A model generated the notes under the pieces. That model had not been told where the DNA came from and made no database searches. It saw only the letters and a list, made by a program, of their open reading frames with translations. From contig NZ_JAPUED010000190.1 of assembly GCF_027492755.1 (NCBI RefSeq), positions 1 to 39,223 of the forward strand: a stretch of DNA of 39,223 bases, given 5' to 3'. A program made the position numbers and the translations under genes. Source of the stretch: Micropruina sp. (GTDB lineage Bacteria; Actinomycetota; Actinomycetes; Propionibacteriales; Propionibacteriaceae). Shown here in pieces: positions 24,692 through 33,842 of this stretch (the first letter of the stretch is position 1; the number at the start of each line of letters is the position of its first letter).

Positions 24692-26212
24692 TCAGTGTGT
24701 CGCGTGGGTCACCGTTCCGGCGCAGATCGTCAGCTGCACCTGCATGTGTCGCAGGGCGTGCGCTGCCTCGGCCGGCGGCGCGGGGGACAGCGGATCGTCG
24801 TCCAGCAGCACCAGGTCGCCGGGCTCGCCGGGCCGCAGGCGGCGTCCGTCGACCGAGGCCGCGAGGGCCTCCCGTGGAGTGAGCGCCTGCTCGGGGTGCC
24901 ATCCGGGCCGCTCGTCGCCGCTGCGATGGACGGCGCACGCCATCGCCAACCAGGGGTCGAGTTCGGCCACCGGGGCGTCCGAACCGAGCGCCAGCCGCAC
25001 TCCGGCGTCTGCCAGCATGCGCAGCGGGAAGGAGCGTTCAGCGCGCTCGGCGCCCCAGATCCGGTCGGTGAGGTCGCGATCGTCGAGCAGGTGGGCTGGC
25101 TGCACGCTGGCCCGCAGGCCCAGGGCAGCCATCCGGTCGGCGTCACCCCGGGTGACCAGCTGCGCATGCTCCACCGAGCCGCGCCCACCGCCGGCGGCGA
25201 AGGCGTCCAGCACGGCGGTGTTGGCGCGATCCCCGATCGCGTGCAGTGCCACCTCGAGGCCGGCGGCGGTGGCCCGACGGATGAACTCGACGAGCTCGGC
25301 CACGGAGTAGTTGGCCACGCCGCAGGGATGATCCGGGGTGGCCGGACCGTCGGAGTACGGCTCGTGGGTCCACGCGGTGCGGGTGCCCAGCGAACCGTCG
25401 GTGATCACCTTGAGCGGAGCCATGGTGGCCAGCCCACCGGTGCCGGGCAGCGGGTCGCCGGTGCGCAGGCCGGCCGCGATCACCTGCTCCAGCTGATGGG
25501 GGTAGACGGCGGTGCGCACCCGCAGCGGCCCCACCCCGGCGGCGAGCCGGAGCGGCCAGTCCACGAAGCTGTCGGCGAACTCGAAATCGACCAGGCCGGT
25601 GACGCCCTTGGCCGCCAACGCGGCGATCGGATCGATGAAGTCCGCCGGTCCGGGCACGGCGCCGGGGAGTTCGTCCAGCCGGCGCAACAGGCCGAACCAC
25701 TCGTTCTCGCTCACCGCGCCGTCTCTGGCCGGAGCGCCGAGCAGGGTCAGGGCTGCCGAGTTCAGCCAGCCGCTGTGCGCGTCACCCGAGATCAACACCA
25801 CCGGCGCCGCGCCGCTGATCGCGTCCAGTTCGGCGACCGTGGGTTGCCGAGACCAACCGGCCGAGCGGAACCCGAACCCGAACAGAGTGCGGTCAGGATG
25901 CCGCCGGGCCAGCTCGACGAGCGGTCCACGGAGCCGCTCCAACACGTCGTCCGGCTCGGCGGTGCCGCCCAGCTGCACCATCCGGGCGGTGCGCACCCAT
26001 TGCGTGGCGTGCACATGGGCGTCCCACAACCCGGGGATCGCCCAACGGCCGTGACCGTCGATCTCCTCGACACCGGCCACCGGTGTCAGGTGGGTGCCGA
26101 CATCGGCGATCACGCCGTCCGAGATCAGCACGTCGCGCGGTTCCTGGGACGCCGGGGATGCGTCGTCCAGGTCGACGATCCGCACCTGCCGCACCAGCAC
26201 CGATCCGTTCAC
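24692..26212 (-). CDS. Amidohydrolase family protein (YtcJ-like)
   Basis: The 506-residue metal-dependent hydrolase has a TIM barrel fold. WDAHVHA (63-69) supplies the first metal ligands. Other motifs are LKVITDGSLGTRTAW, with the conserved lysine region, HAIGDRAN, GSVEHAQLV and GSDAPV with the catalytic aspartate. N- and C-terminal beta-sandwich segments (VRIVDLDD; EPGDLVLLDDDPL) flank the barrel. The family hydrolyses amides or imidates; the physiological substrate is unknown. The GTG at 26212 has TACGCT 7 nt upstream. It is divergent from the methyltransferase gene with 46 nt between starts. Confidence 0.88.
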   Translation of the reverse strand: MNGSVLVRQVRIVDLDDASPASQEPRDVLISDGVIADVGTHLTPVAGVEEIDGHGRWAIPGLWDAHVHATQWVRTARMVQLGGTAEPDDVLERLRGPLVELARRHPDRTLFGFGFRSAGWSRQPTVAELDAISGAAPVVLISGDAHSGWLNSAALTLLGAPARDGAVSENEWFGLLRRLDELPGAVPGPADFIDPIAALAAKGVTGLVDFEFADSFVDWPLRLAAGVGPLRVRTAVYPHQLEQVIAAGLRTGDPLPGTGGLATMAPLKVITDGSLGTRTAWTHEPYSDGPATPDHPCGVANYSVAELVEFIRRATAAGLEVALHAIGDRANTAVLDAFAAGGGRGSVEHAQLVTRGDADRMAALGLRASVQPAHLLDDRDLTDRIWGAERAERSFPLRMLADAGVRLALGSDAPVAELDPWLAMACAVHRSGDERPGWHPEQALTPREALAASVDGRRLRPGEPGDLVLLDDDPLSPAPPAEAAHALRHMQVQLTICAGTVTHATH

Positions 26213-26219
26213 GCGCAGC

Positions 26220-26225
26220 AGCGTA
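26220..26225 (-). promoter_or_regulatory. Predicted -10 element, leaderless amidohydrolase start
   Basis: TACGCT on the minus strand ends 7 nt before the GTG at 26212. It lies inside the short divergent gap with the methyltransferase gene. Confidence 0.45.
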
Positions 26226-26258
26226 CGGGTCGCAGCGCGGGTGTGGCAGGCTGCCGGT

Positions 26259-27749
26259 GTGCTCGAACCCCTCGTCGCCCACGACCTCGCCGTGCGGCTG
26301 CGCGACGCCGGCTACAGCTATGACGCGGTCGCCGAACGACTCGGCACGCCGGGCCTGGACGGGCTGGCCCGCAACGCCACCGTCCCCGCCGACCGGGCCC
26401 TCGCCGGCGCGATCGATCCGCAAGCCACCCTGATCAGGGCCTTCGCGCTGCAACAGGACGTCGCGTGCGCCGACCTCGCAGCGGCACTGGGGGACCTGGA
26501 CCGCCTCACCCCGATCCTGGACGCCGCTTCCGACGACACCGTCCGGGCCGCCATCGAGATCCGGCCCTACGCCTTCACCGACGATCACGGCGAGCATTCC
26601 GGCTGGCTGGCCTCCGACCTCACCCCCACCCTCGACGGACGCCTCGCCGCACCGCGCGACGACTTCGTCCTCGGCCTCTCGCCGGCCTCGGTGACCTTGG
26701 CCCAGCTCACCATGCGCAACCCCCGCGGACGCGCCCTCGACCTGGGCGCCGGCTGCGGCATCCAGTCGGTGCACCTGGCCACCCACGTCGACCAGGTCGT
26801 CGCCACCGACCTCAACCCGCGGGCCTGCGCGATGACCGCCCTGACCGCAGCCCTCAACGGCCTCACCGTCGACGTCCGCCAAGGCTCGCTGTACGAACCG
26901 GTCGCCGGCGAGGGCTTCGACCTGATCGTCACCAACCCGCCCTATGTGATGGCACCACCGGACGCCTCCCGGCTGGTCTACCGGGAGGGCTCGTTCACCG
27001 CCGACGGCCTGGTCCGCGCGGTCGTCGCCGGTGCGGCGACCCAGCTCAATCCCGGTGGAGCGCTGCAAGTGCTGGGCAACTGGGCGATCACCGCCGACCA
27101 GCCCTGGCAGGACCGGCTGGCGTCGTGGATCGCGCCCACCGGCTGCGACGCCCTGGTGCTGCAGCGGGAACGGCTCGACCCGTTCGAGTACATCGAGATC
27201 TGGCTCGCCGACGCCGGCCTGGTCGGTACCCCTGACTACGCGAAACGCTACGCCGAATGGGTCGACTACTTCGACGCCCTGGGCATCGTCGGAGTCGGCC
27301 TTGGCTGGCTCACCCTCTACAACACCGGCAACGCACAACCTGAGTTGCGCTTCGACGACTGGCCTCACCAGGTGCAGAGCGGCCTGGGGGAGGCGTTCGC
27401 CGAGTTCCCGGACGCCGCCCGCGCGGCCCAGCTGCCCGACGACCAACTGTCGGCCGGCACCCTCACCCTCGATCCGGCCGTCACCTCCGAAGCACTCGGA
27501 CGCCCCGGTGCGGCCGACCCCGAGCACATCGTCTTCCGCCGCGGTACCGGTTTCGGACGTGCCGTCGAGGTCGATACCGCCCTGGCCGGAGTGGCCGGCG
27601 CCTGTGACGGGGAGCTGCCGCTCGGCGTCCTGATCGACGCCGTCGCCGACCTGTTGGACGCCGACGCCGCGGCGCTCCGGGCCGACCTGCTACCTCGACT
27701 GCGCCCGCTGATCGCCGACGGCTTCCTGCGTCTCGTCGACCACCGCTGA
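26259..27749 (+). CDS. HemK-like methyltransferase of the large actinobacterial type (DUF7059/DUF7782)
   Basis: The 496-residue protein has an N-terminal domain of about 90 residues, then a Rossmann-type SAM domain with LDLGAGCGIQSVHLA (160-174), VVATDLNPRA (180-189) and the amino-methylating motif TNPPYVMAPP (225-234). NPPY is typical of enzymes that methylate glutamine or adenine/guanine amino groups. The C-terminal 170 residues form a separate domain found in this actinobacterial group. The substrate is unknown. The GTG at 26259 gives LEPLVAHDLAVRLRDAG, typical of the family N-terminus. No restriction genes are nearby, so a ribosome- or RNA-related role seems more likely than DNA restriction. 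Confidence 0.8.
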   Translation: MLEPLVAHDLAVRLRDAGYSYDAVAERLGTPGLDGLARNATVPADRALAGAIDPQATLIRAFALQQDVACADLAAALGDLDRLTPILDAASDDTVRAAIEIRPYAFTDDHGEHSGWLASDLTPTLDGRLAAPRDDFVLGLSPASVTLAQLTMRNPRGRALDLGAGCGIQSVHLATHVDQVVATDLNPRACAMTALTAALNGLTVDVRQGSLYEPVAGEGFDLIVTNPPYVMAPPDASRLVYREGSFTADGLVRAVVAGAATQLNPGGALQVLGNWAITADQPWQDRLASWIAPTGCDALVLQRERLDPFEYIEIWLADAGLVGTPDYAKRYAEWVDYFDALGIVGVGLGWLTLYNTGNAQPELRFDDWPHQVQSGLGEAFAEFPDAARAAQLPDDQLSAGTLTLDPAVTSEALGRPGAADPEHIVFRRGTGFGRAVEVDTALAGVAGACDGELPLGVLIDAVADLLDADAAALRADLLPRLRPLIADGFLRLVDHR

Positions 27750-27796
27750 GCCCACGGCCGAACCGGGCAGGTGGCCGAGGGTTCGATCTTTGTGGT

Positions 27797-27802
27797 TACC
27801 AT
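27797..27802 (+). promoter_or_regulatory. Predicted -10 element of the topA operon
   Basis: TACCAT ends 6 nt before GTG 27809 and 54 nt before the chosen topA start, GTG 27857. If transcription starts near 27809 the message either begins with a leaderless GTG (16 extra residues) or has a 48-nt leader containing GAGGAA before 27857. Confidence 0.45.
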
Positions 27803-27856
27803 TCCCCCGTGAGGCCGCCGTCGCGGCCCGTCATCCCGCGCATCGAGGAAATCCAC

Positions 27857-30553
27857 GTGGCAACTGCAGGCAAGACACGGCTCGTGATCGTCGAGTCACC
27901 CGCCAAGGCGACCAAGATCGCCAGCTTCCTCGGCACCGGCTACGTCGTCGAGTCCAGCCGCGGCCACGTCGCGGATCTGCCCACCGGCGCCGCCGAGGTG
28001 CCTGCCAAGTACAAGGGCGAGAAGTGGGCGCGCACCGGCGTCAACGTCGAGAACAACTTCGAGCCGCTCTATGTGGTGGCGGCTGACAAGAAGGGCACCA
28101 TCCGCGAACTGAAGGCGAAGCTGGCCGGTGCCGATGAACTCCTGCTGGCCACCGACGAGGACCGCGAGGGCGAGGCCATCGCGTGGCACTTGATGCAGCA
28201 GTTGAAGCCGAAGGTGCCGGTCCGCCGGATGGTGTTCCACGAGATCACCCCGCAGGCCATCGCCGAGGCGGTGGCGAACCCGCGCGAGCTCGACACCGAC
28301 CTGGTGGACGCCCAGGAGACCCGGCGCATCCTCGACCGGCTGTACGGCTACGAGGTCTCCCCGGTGCTGTGGAAGAAGGTGATGCCGCGGCTGTCCGCGG
28401 GCCGCGTCCAGTCGGTGGCGACCCGCCTGGTGGTCGACCGTGAGCGGCAGCGGATGGCGTTCCGCTCCGCCAGCTATGCCGGCATCGAGGCCAAGCTGAA
28501 CGCCGGCGCGGACGCCGAACCGCCCGTTTTCGGTGCGACCCTGCAGCAGATCAGCGACCTGCGCGTCGCCCAGGGCCGCGACTTCGACCCGCAGGGCAAC
28601 CTGACCGGCAAGGGACTGTTCCATCTCTCCGCCGAGCAGGCCGAGATGCTGGCCACCGCTCTGGAGCAGGCTGCGTTCGCGGTGGCCTCGGTCGAGGCCA
28701 AGCCGTACACCCGGCGTCCGTACGCCCCGTTCCGCACCACCACGCTGCAGCAGGACGCCGGGCGCAAGCTGGGCTTCACCGCCGAGCGCACCATGCGGGT
28801 CGCCCAGGACCTGTACGAGCGCGGCTTCATCACCTATATGCGTACCGACTCGGTCACCTTGTCGGGGACCGCGATCAACGCCGCCCGCACCCAGGTCAAG
28901 CAGCTGTTCGGCGGCAAGTACCTGCCCGAGAAGCCGCGCGTCTACACCTCCAAGGTGAAGAACGCCCAAGAGGCGCACGAGGCGATCCGACCCGCCGGTG
29001 AGACCTTCCAGATCCCGTCCGAGACCGGGCTGAGCGGTGACGCGTTCCGGCTCTACGAGCTGATCTGGAAGCGCACTCTCGCCTCGCAGATGGCGGACGC
29101 CGTGGGCGAGACGGTGAGCGTCCGGATCGGCGCCACCCTGCCGCAGCGGATCGCGGTCACCGACGCCACCACCGGCGAGATCACCGAGACCGGACGCTGC
29201 ACCTTCGGCGCCTCCGGCCGCACCATCACCTTCCCCGGCTTCCTCAAGGCCTACGTGGTGGGCGTCGAGGACGACGAAACCTCCGACGACGCCCAGGCCC
29301 GACTGCCGCAACTCGTCGCCGGTGCCGCGCTCACCCCTGAGGAACTGAAGGCGCTCAGCCACGACACCCGTCCGCCGGCCCGCTACACCGAGCCGTCGCT
29401 GGTGGCGAAGCTGGAGGAGCTGGAGATCGGCCGGCCCTCGACCTATGCGTCGATCATCCGCACCATCACCAGCCGCGACTACGTGTTCAAGAAGGGTTCG
29501 GCGCTGGTCCCGACCTGGCTGGCGTTCGCGGTCACCCGGCTGCTCGAAGAACACTTCCCGCGGCTGGTCGACTACACTTTCACCGCCGCGCTGGAGGACA
29601 CCCTGGACGACATCGCCAGCGGCCAGGCCGCCCGGCTGCAGGTGCTCAACGACTTCTACTTCGGCGCCGAGGGTGCCACCCACGAGGGCCTGCACGCCCT
29701 GGTCAACGAGCTCGGCGAGATCGATGCCCGCGGACTCTCCACCTACCCGCTGGGCGATTCCGGCATCGCGGTGCGGGTCGGCCGCTACGGCACCTATGTC
29801 GAGGACGCCGAAGGCCGGCGGGCCAACGTGCCCGAGGATCTGCCGCCCGACGAACTCACCATCGAGCACGCCAAGGAGTTGCTCGACCAGCCGGCCGGCG
29901 AGGAGCGCGAACTGGGCGTCGATGAGGCCACCGGACGGCAGATCGTCGCGAAATCGGGCCGCTACGGGCCCTACGTCACCGAGGTGCTCGAGGAGGGCGC
30001 GCCGAAGTCGGCCAAGCCGCGCACCGGTTCGTTGTTCGCCTCGATGAGCCTGGAGACCATCGGTCTGGACGACGCGCTGAAGCTGCTCAGCTTGCCGCGG
30101 GTGGTCGGCACCTCCGCCGACGGGGTGGAGATCACCGCCCAGAACGGCCGCTACGGCCCGTACCTGAAGAAGGGCACCGACTCGCGTTCGCTGACGTCGG
30201 AGGAGCAGATCTTCGACATCACCCTGGAGCAGGCCGAGGAGATCTACGCCCAGCCCAAGACCCGGGGGCGCGCTCGCGCCGCCGCCGGTCCGCTCAAGGA
30301 GCTGGGGGCCGATCCGGCGACCGGCAAGCCGATGGTGATCAAGGACGGACGCTTCGGCGCCTACGTCACCGACGGCGAGATCAACGCCACCCTGCGCAAA
30401 TCGGACTCGGTGGAGGCGATCACCGCCGAACGGGCCGCCGAACTGCTGGCCGAGAAGCGGGCGAAAGGGCCGGCCCCGAAGCGCACCACCACCCGTCGGA
30501 CCACCACCAAGCGCGCCACGACGACCAAGCGGGCGCCGGCCAAGAAGAGCTGA
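27857..30553 (+). CDS. topA: DNA topoisomerase I (type IA)
   Basis: The 898-residue enzyme relaxes negative supercoils. The TOPRIM domain starts LVIVESPAKATKIASFLG (9-26) and carries DEDRE (100-104), the Mg2+ site. The active-site tyrosine is Y327 in FITYMRTDS. The C-terminal third holds repeated GRYGPYV-type elements found in actinobacterial enzymes in place of zinc fingers. The last 25 or so residues are a Lys/Arg/Thr tail (KRTTTRRTTTKRATTTK), likely DNA-binding. GTG 27857 is preceded by GAGGAA at 27845-27850; GTG 27809 is an in-frame alternative. Three nt separate it from the CYTH-CHAD gene. Confidence 0.97.
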   Translation: MATAGKTRLVIVESPAKATKIASFLGTGYVVESSRGHVADLPTGAAEVPAKYKGEKWARTGVNVENNFEPLYVVAADKKGTIRELKAKLAGADELLLATDEDREGEAIAWHLMQQLKPKVPVRRMVFHEITPQAIAEAVANPRELDTDLVDAQETRRILDRLYGYEVSPVLWKKVMPRLSAGRVQSVATRLVVDRERQRMAFRSASYAGIEAKLNAGADAEPPVFGATLQQISDLRVAQGRDFDPQGNLTGKGLFHLSAEQAEMLATALEQAAFAVASVEAKPYTRRPYAPFRTTTLQQDAGRKLGFTAERTMRVAQDLYERGFITYMRTDSVTLSGTAINAARTQVKQLFGGKYLPEKPRVYTSKVKNAQEAHEAIRPAGETFQIPSETGLSGDAFRLYELIWKRTLASQMADAVGETVSVRIGATLPQRIAVTDATTGEITETGRCTFGASGRTITFPGFLKAYVVGVEDDETSDDAQARLPQLVAGAALTPEELKALSHDTRPPARYTEPSLVAKLEELEIGRPSTYASIIRTITSRDYVFKKGSALVPTWLAFAVTRLLEEHFPRLVDYTFTAALEDTLDDIASGQAARLQVLNDFYFGAEGATHEGLHALVNELGEIDARGLSTYPLGDSGIAVRVGRYGTYVEDAEGRRANVPEDLPPDELTIEHAKELLDQPAGEERELGVDEATGRQIVAKSGRYGPYVTEVLEEGAPKSAKPRTGSLFASMSLETIGLDDALKLLSLPRVVGTSADGVEITAQNGRYGPYLKKGTDSRSLTSEEQIFDITLEQAEEIYAQPKTRGRARAAAGPLKELGADPATGKPMVIKDGRFGAYVTDGEINATLRKSDSVEAITAERAAELLAEKRAKGPAPKRTTTRRTTTKRATTTKRAPAKKS

Positions 30554-30556
30554 CCC

Positions 30557-31969
30557 GTGCGCCGGCGCGGCGAGGTGCTGCGGTTCGAGCTGCCGATGAC
30601 CGCGGTGGTGACCGGCCTGACCGGGCCGGCGACCGGCGTCCATCGGCTGGTCGGACGCCCGCCCGCCGAGTCGACAGCGACCGTCATCGACACCGCCGAC
30701 CATCGGCTGCTGTCCTGGGGCGTGGAGCTGTCCCGGGTGGCCGAGACGGGCCGGTGGACGCTGCGGGCGCCCGGCTGGGAGCCGGTGCTGAGCGCCGATC
30801 GGACGATGCCGCAGGCTGAGGAGGACATTCCGTCGGAACTGGCGGTGCTGCTGGTGCCGTTCCGGCGCAGCGGGATCCTCGCCCCGGTGCTGGAGGCGGC
30901 CTCGGTGCGGCGCCGGTTCACGCTCGTCGGCCAGGACGGCGGCGCGCTCGGTGACCTGCTCGATGAACGGGTCCGGGTCGGGCAACCCCCCGGCGAACTG
31001 CAGGCCTTCCGGGTCGTCACCCTGACCACCACCGGCCCGGTTGGCGCGGCCGTCCGTGAGGTCTTCCTCGCCGCATTCGCGGACGCCGGCGGCACCCTGA
31101 TCGACCGGCCTCCGGCGCTCGCCGACCGGATGGGATTGATCCACTCGGGGCCGGCAGAGGGCAGGCCGTCACCGCGGACGCCGATCGAGGCCTTCGTCGC
31201 CGACCAGCTGCATGCCCGCTGGCGGCGGCTGTTGCGTGCCGACCTGGTCGCCCGCACCACCGACGGCACCGACGCCGAGTTGCGCGACGGCGTCCGGTCG
31301 TTGCGGCAGGAACTCGGCGCGCTGGGCCCGCTGTTCGCCACGGAATGGCTGGCGGCGGCGGAGCGGCGGCTGGACGCGGCGCTGCTCGATCCGCGTCCGC
31401 TGTACCGCACCGAGCGCTGGCTACGCATTCTGGACCTGCTCGCCGAAGCCGCGACCGAGCCCCCGCTGCCGCAGGTCGCCGGACGACTCACCGGCCCGGT
31501 GCTGGCCCAGGAACTCGAGGCGATCGTCCGCACCATGCGCGATCAGTGCCACACCCTGGACAGCTACAGCGACGACGCCCGCTGGGCGCGCGCCGACCAG
31601 ATCGCCCGGCGCGCACTGACCCTCTCCCGGCTGTCCCGCCGGGTCTTCGGCAAGCACGCCAAACGGCTGACCCGCCGGCTGTCGGCGATCGTGGCGCCGC
31701 TGGACGCCACGGTCCGGCCCGACCCGGCGGCGCTGGCCCGCGACCTGCGCGGGCTGACCGCGGCCGAGATCTTCGAGGCCGGACGCGGCTACGAACGGAC
31801 GATGCTGGCCGTCGACTACGCCCGGGAGCAGTTCGTCCGGGAGTGGCCCGGGTTGTGGCACAAGCTACGTACCCGGGTGATCCGGCCGCGCGCGCCGCAC
31901 TACCACCCACCGACGCCGGCTGAACTGCCTCCACGGGCTGCTGCGGGCATGGAAGCGAGGGCGCGATGA
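30557..31969 (+). CDS. Degenerate CYTH-CHAD domain protein
   Basis: The 470-residue protein has an N-terminal half that follows the CYTH (triphosphate tunnel) pattern: EVLRFELP, VIDTADHRLLSWGVELSRV, RWTLRAPGW, then RRRFTLVGQDGGALGDLLDERV and ELQAFRVVTL. The usual tunnel start E-x-E-x-K is not there (EVLRFEL). The C-terminal half (about 207-430) resembles CHAD, but the polyphosphate-binding HQMRVATRR motif is replaced by ELRDGVRSLRQELG. So the fold is recognisable while both ligand sites look altered. Family members bind polyphosphate or inorganic triphosphate. It is embedded between topA and tmk, overlapping tmk as ATGA. The assignment is from pattern recognition and needs a profile search. 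Confidence 0.7.
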   Translation: MRRRGEVLRFELPMTAVVTGLTGPATGVHRLVGRPPAESTATVIDTADHRLLSWGVELSRVAETGRWTLRAPGWEPVLSADRTMPQAEEDIPSELAVLLVPFRRSGILAPVLEAASVRRRFTLVGQDGGALGDLLDERVRVGQPPGELQAFRVVTLTTTGPVGAAVREVFLAAFADAGGTLIDRPPALADRMGLIHSGPAEGRPSPRTPIEAFVADQLHARWRRLLRADLVARTTDGTDAELRDGVRSLRQELGALGPLFATEWLAAAERRLDAALLDPRPLYRTERWLRILDLLAEAATEPPLPQVAGRLTGPVLAQELEAIVRTMRDQCHTLDSYSDDARWARADQIARRALTLSRLSRRVFGKHAKRLTRRLSAIVAPLDATVRPDPAALARDLRGLTAAEIFEAGRGYERTMLAVDYAREQFVREWPGLWHKLRTRVIRPRAPHYHPPTPAELPPRAAAGMEARAR

Positions 31970-32619
31970 GCGGCGGGCTGTTCGTGGTCTTCGAGGGCGG
32001 CGACGGGGTCGGCAAGTCCACCCAGTGCCGACTGCTGGCGGAGTGGGCGCGCCGCCGCGGCGTCCCGGCCCGGCTGACCTTCGAGCCGGGCGACACCGCC
32101 GCCGGACGGATGATCCGCAGGATCGTCCTCGATCCTGCCACCGGTGATCTCGATCCGCGGGCGGAGGCCCTGCTGTATGCCGCCGACAAGGCACATCACC
32201 TGTATGAGGTGGTGCGCCCGGCGCTCGAGCGCGGCGAGATGGTGATCTGCGACCGCTACGTCGACTCGATGCTCGCCTACCAGGGTGCCGGACGGGTGCT
32301 CGACCTGGCCGAGGTGGCCGAGATCGCCCGCTGGGCCACGGCAGGGCTGGTGCCGGATCTGACCGTGCTGCTCGACCTGGAACCGGAGCGGGCGGTGGGC
32401 ACCATCGCCGACCCGGACCGCGTCGAGGGTGCCGGCGCCGAGTTCCACCGGCGGGCCCGGGCACTGTTCCTGGAGTTGGCGGCGCAGGCGCCCGAGCGTT
32501 ACCTGGTGCTGCCGGCGCGGCGTCCGGCCGACTGGATCGCCGAACAGGTGCAGGAGCAGGTGGTGGCACTGCTGTCGGAGCCGACATTGTCAGAGCCGAC
32601 TGGCAGGATCGCTCCATGA
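31966..32619 (+). CDS. tmk: Thymidylate kinase
   Basis: The 217-residue enzyme phosphorylates dTMP to dTDP, an essential step in dTTP synthesis. The P-loop is EGGDGVGKST (10-19), the DR(Y/H) motif is CDRYVDSMLAYQGAGR near residue 94, and the LID-like region reads DPDRVEGAGAEFHRRAR. Length is normal. It overlaps the CYTH-CHAD gene (ATGA) and holB (ATGA), linking nucleotide supply, topology and replication genes in one message. The tmk-holB pair is common across bacteria. Confidence 0.96.
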   Translation: MSGGLFVVFEGGDGVGKSTQCRLLAEWARRRGVPARLTFEPGDTAAGRMIRRIVLDPATGDLDPRAEALLYAADKAHHLYEVVRPALERGEMVICDRYVDSMLAYQGAGRVLDLAEVAEIARWATAGLVPDLTVLLDLEPERAVGTIADPDRVEGAGAEFHRRARALFLELAAQAPERYLVLPARRPADWIAEQVQEQVVALLSEPTLSEPTGRIAP

Positions 32620-33755
32620 CGGTGTGGGCGGATCTGGTCGGGCAGGACCGGGTGGTCGAGGTGCTGCGCCGGGCCGTCGCGGGCGACGCGCACGCGATGA
32701 CGCACGCCTGGCTGGTCACCGGTCCGCCGGGTTCGGGCCGGTCGAACGCGGCCCGTGCCTTCGCGGCCGCGCTGCAGTGCGAGCGGGGCGGCTGCGGCGA
32801 ATGCTCAGCCTGCCGGACGAGCCTGTCGGGCGCCCATCCCGATGTGACGCTGGTGCGCACCGAGCAGCTGTCGATCGGTGTCGACGAGGTGCGTGACCTG
32901 GTCCGCCGAGCCGCCATGTCGCCCACGCTGGGCCGCTGTCAGGTGCTGGTGGTCGAGGACGCCGACCGGGTCACCGAGCGTGGCGCCGACGCGCTGCTGA
33001 AGAGCATCGAAGAGCCGGCCACCAAGACGGTGTGGCTGTTGTGCGCGCCCACCCCCGACGACGTGGTGGTGACGATCCGTTCGCGGTGCCGGCGGATCGA
33101 ACTCTCCACGCCCAGCGCGGCCGCGGTCGCCGAGCTGCTGGTGCGGCGCGACGGAGCGTCCCCCGAACTGGCCGAGTTCGCCGCCCGGGTGGCGCAGGGT
33201 CACATCGGCCGGGCCAGGATGCTGGCCCGCAACGAAGCGGCCCGCGTCCGCCGCGCCGAGCTGCTCACCCTGCCCGGACGCCTCAGCTCGCTCGGCGAGT
33301 GCCTGACCGCGGCCGCCGAACTGGTCGACTCCGCGACCCAGGAGGCGTCCGCCACGACCACCGAACTCGACGCTCGCGAAAAGGCCGAGCTGTCCGAGGC
33401 GCTCGGCTTCGGCACCAAAGGCGCCCGGCCGCGCAACGCTCAGGCGGCGCTGCGCGAACTCGACGAGCAGCAGAAGGCGCGTGCCAAACGGCTGCAGCGC
33501 GACGCGCTCGACCGGGTGCTCACCGAGCTCACCACCTACTACCGCGACGTGCTGCTGGTGCAGTCCGGGGTGGCGGCCGAGCTGATCAACGCCGAGCTGC
33601 GGGCCGAAATCGAAGCGGTCGCGCGCCGCGACGCCCCCGAGGCGACGCTGCGCCGGATCGACGCCATCCTGGCCTGCCGCGAGGCTCTTGAGGGCAACGT
33701 GGCGCCGCTGCTGGCGTTGGAGTCGCTGCTGGTGACCATCGCCGGCCGACGCTGA
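32616..33755 (+). CDS. holB: DNA polymerase III delta' subunit
   Basis: The 379-residue clamp-loader subunit is of the AAA+ family. The P-loop reads GPPGSGRSNAA (36-46): arginine replaces the catalytic lysine, consistent with delta' being a non-hydrolysing stator. The zinc module ligands are C55, C60, C63 and C66. VVEDADRVTERGADALLKSIEEP is split over the Walker-B-like and linker helices, and IRSRCRRIEL carries the SRC motif that acts as an arginine finger on the neighbouring subunit. The ATG overlaps the tmk stop. It is the last gene of the operon, 87 nt before the DoxX-like gene. Confidence 0.95.
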   Translation: MTVWADLVGQDRVVEVLRRAVAGDAHAMTHAWLVTGPPGSGRSNAARAFAAALQCERGGCGECSACRTSLSGAHPDVTLVRTEQLSIGVDEVRDLVRRAAMSPTLGRCQVLVVEDADRVTERGADALLKSIEEPATKTVWLLCAPTPDDVVVTIRSRCRRIELSTPSAAAVAELLVRRDGASPELAEFAARVAQGHIGRARMLARNEAARVRRAELLTLPGRLSSLGECLTAAAELVDSATQEASATTTELDAREKAELSEALGFGTKGARPRNAQAALRELDEQQKARAKRLQRDALDRVLTELTTYYRDVLLVQSGVAAELINAELRAEIEAVARRDAPEATLRRIDAILACREALEGNVAPLLALESLLVTIAGRR

Positions 33756-33842
33756 TCCCGCAATCGCCCGACGTGCGAGTGTCGGTCGGCTGGCCGGAGC
33801 GCCTCAACGGGCACGATGGAATCCACCCTGCGTAGGAGGACC

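Noticed and set aside
22075..24882. Long plus-strand frame opposite the DUF1998 helicase
   Set aside because: The helicase motifs are complete on the minus strand; the plus translation is Gly/Arg/His-rich with no recognisable domain.
27896..31144. Very long open frame on the minus strand opposite topA and the CYTH-CHAD gene
   Set aside because: The plus strand encodes topoisomerase I with all motifs. Long antisense frames are expected in GC-rich coding DNA, and the translation is low-complexity with no domain.
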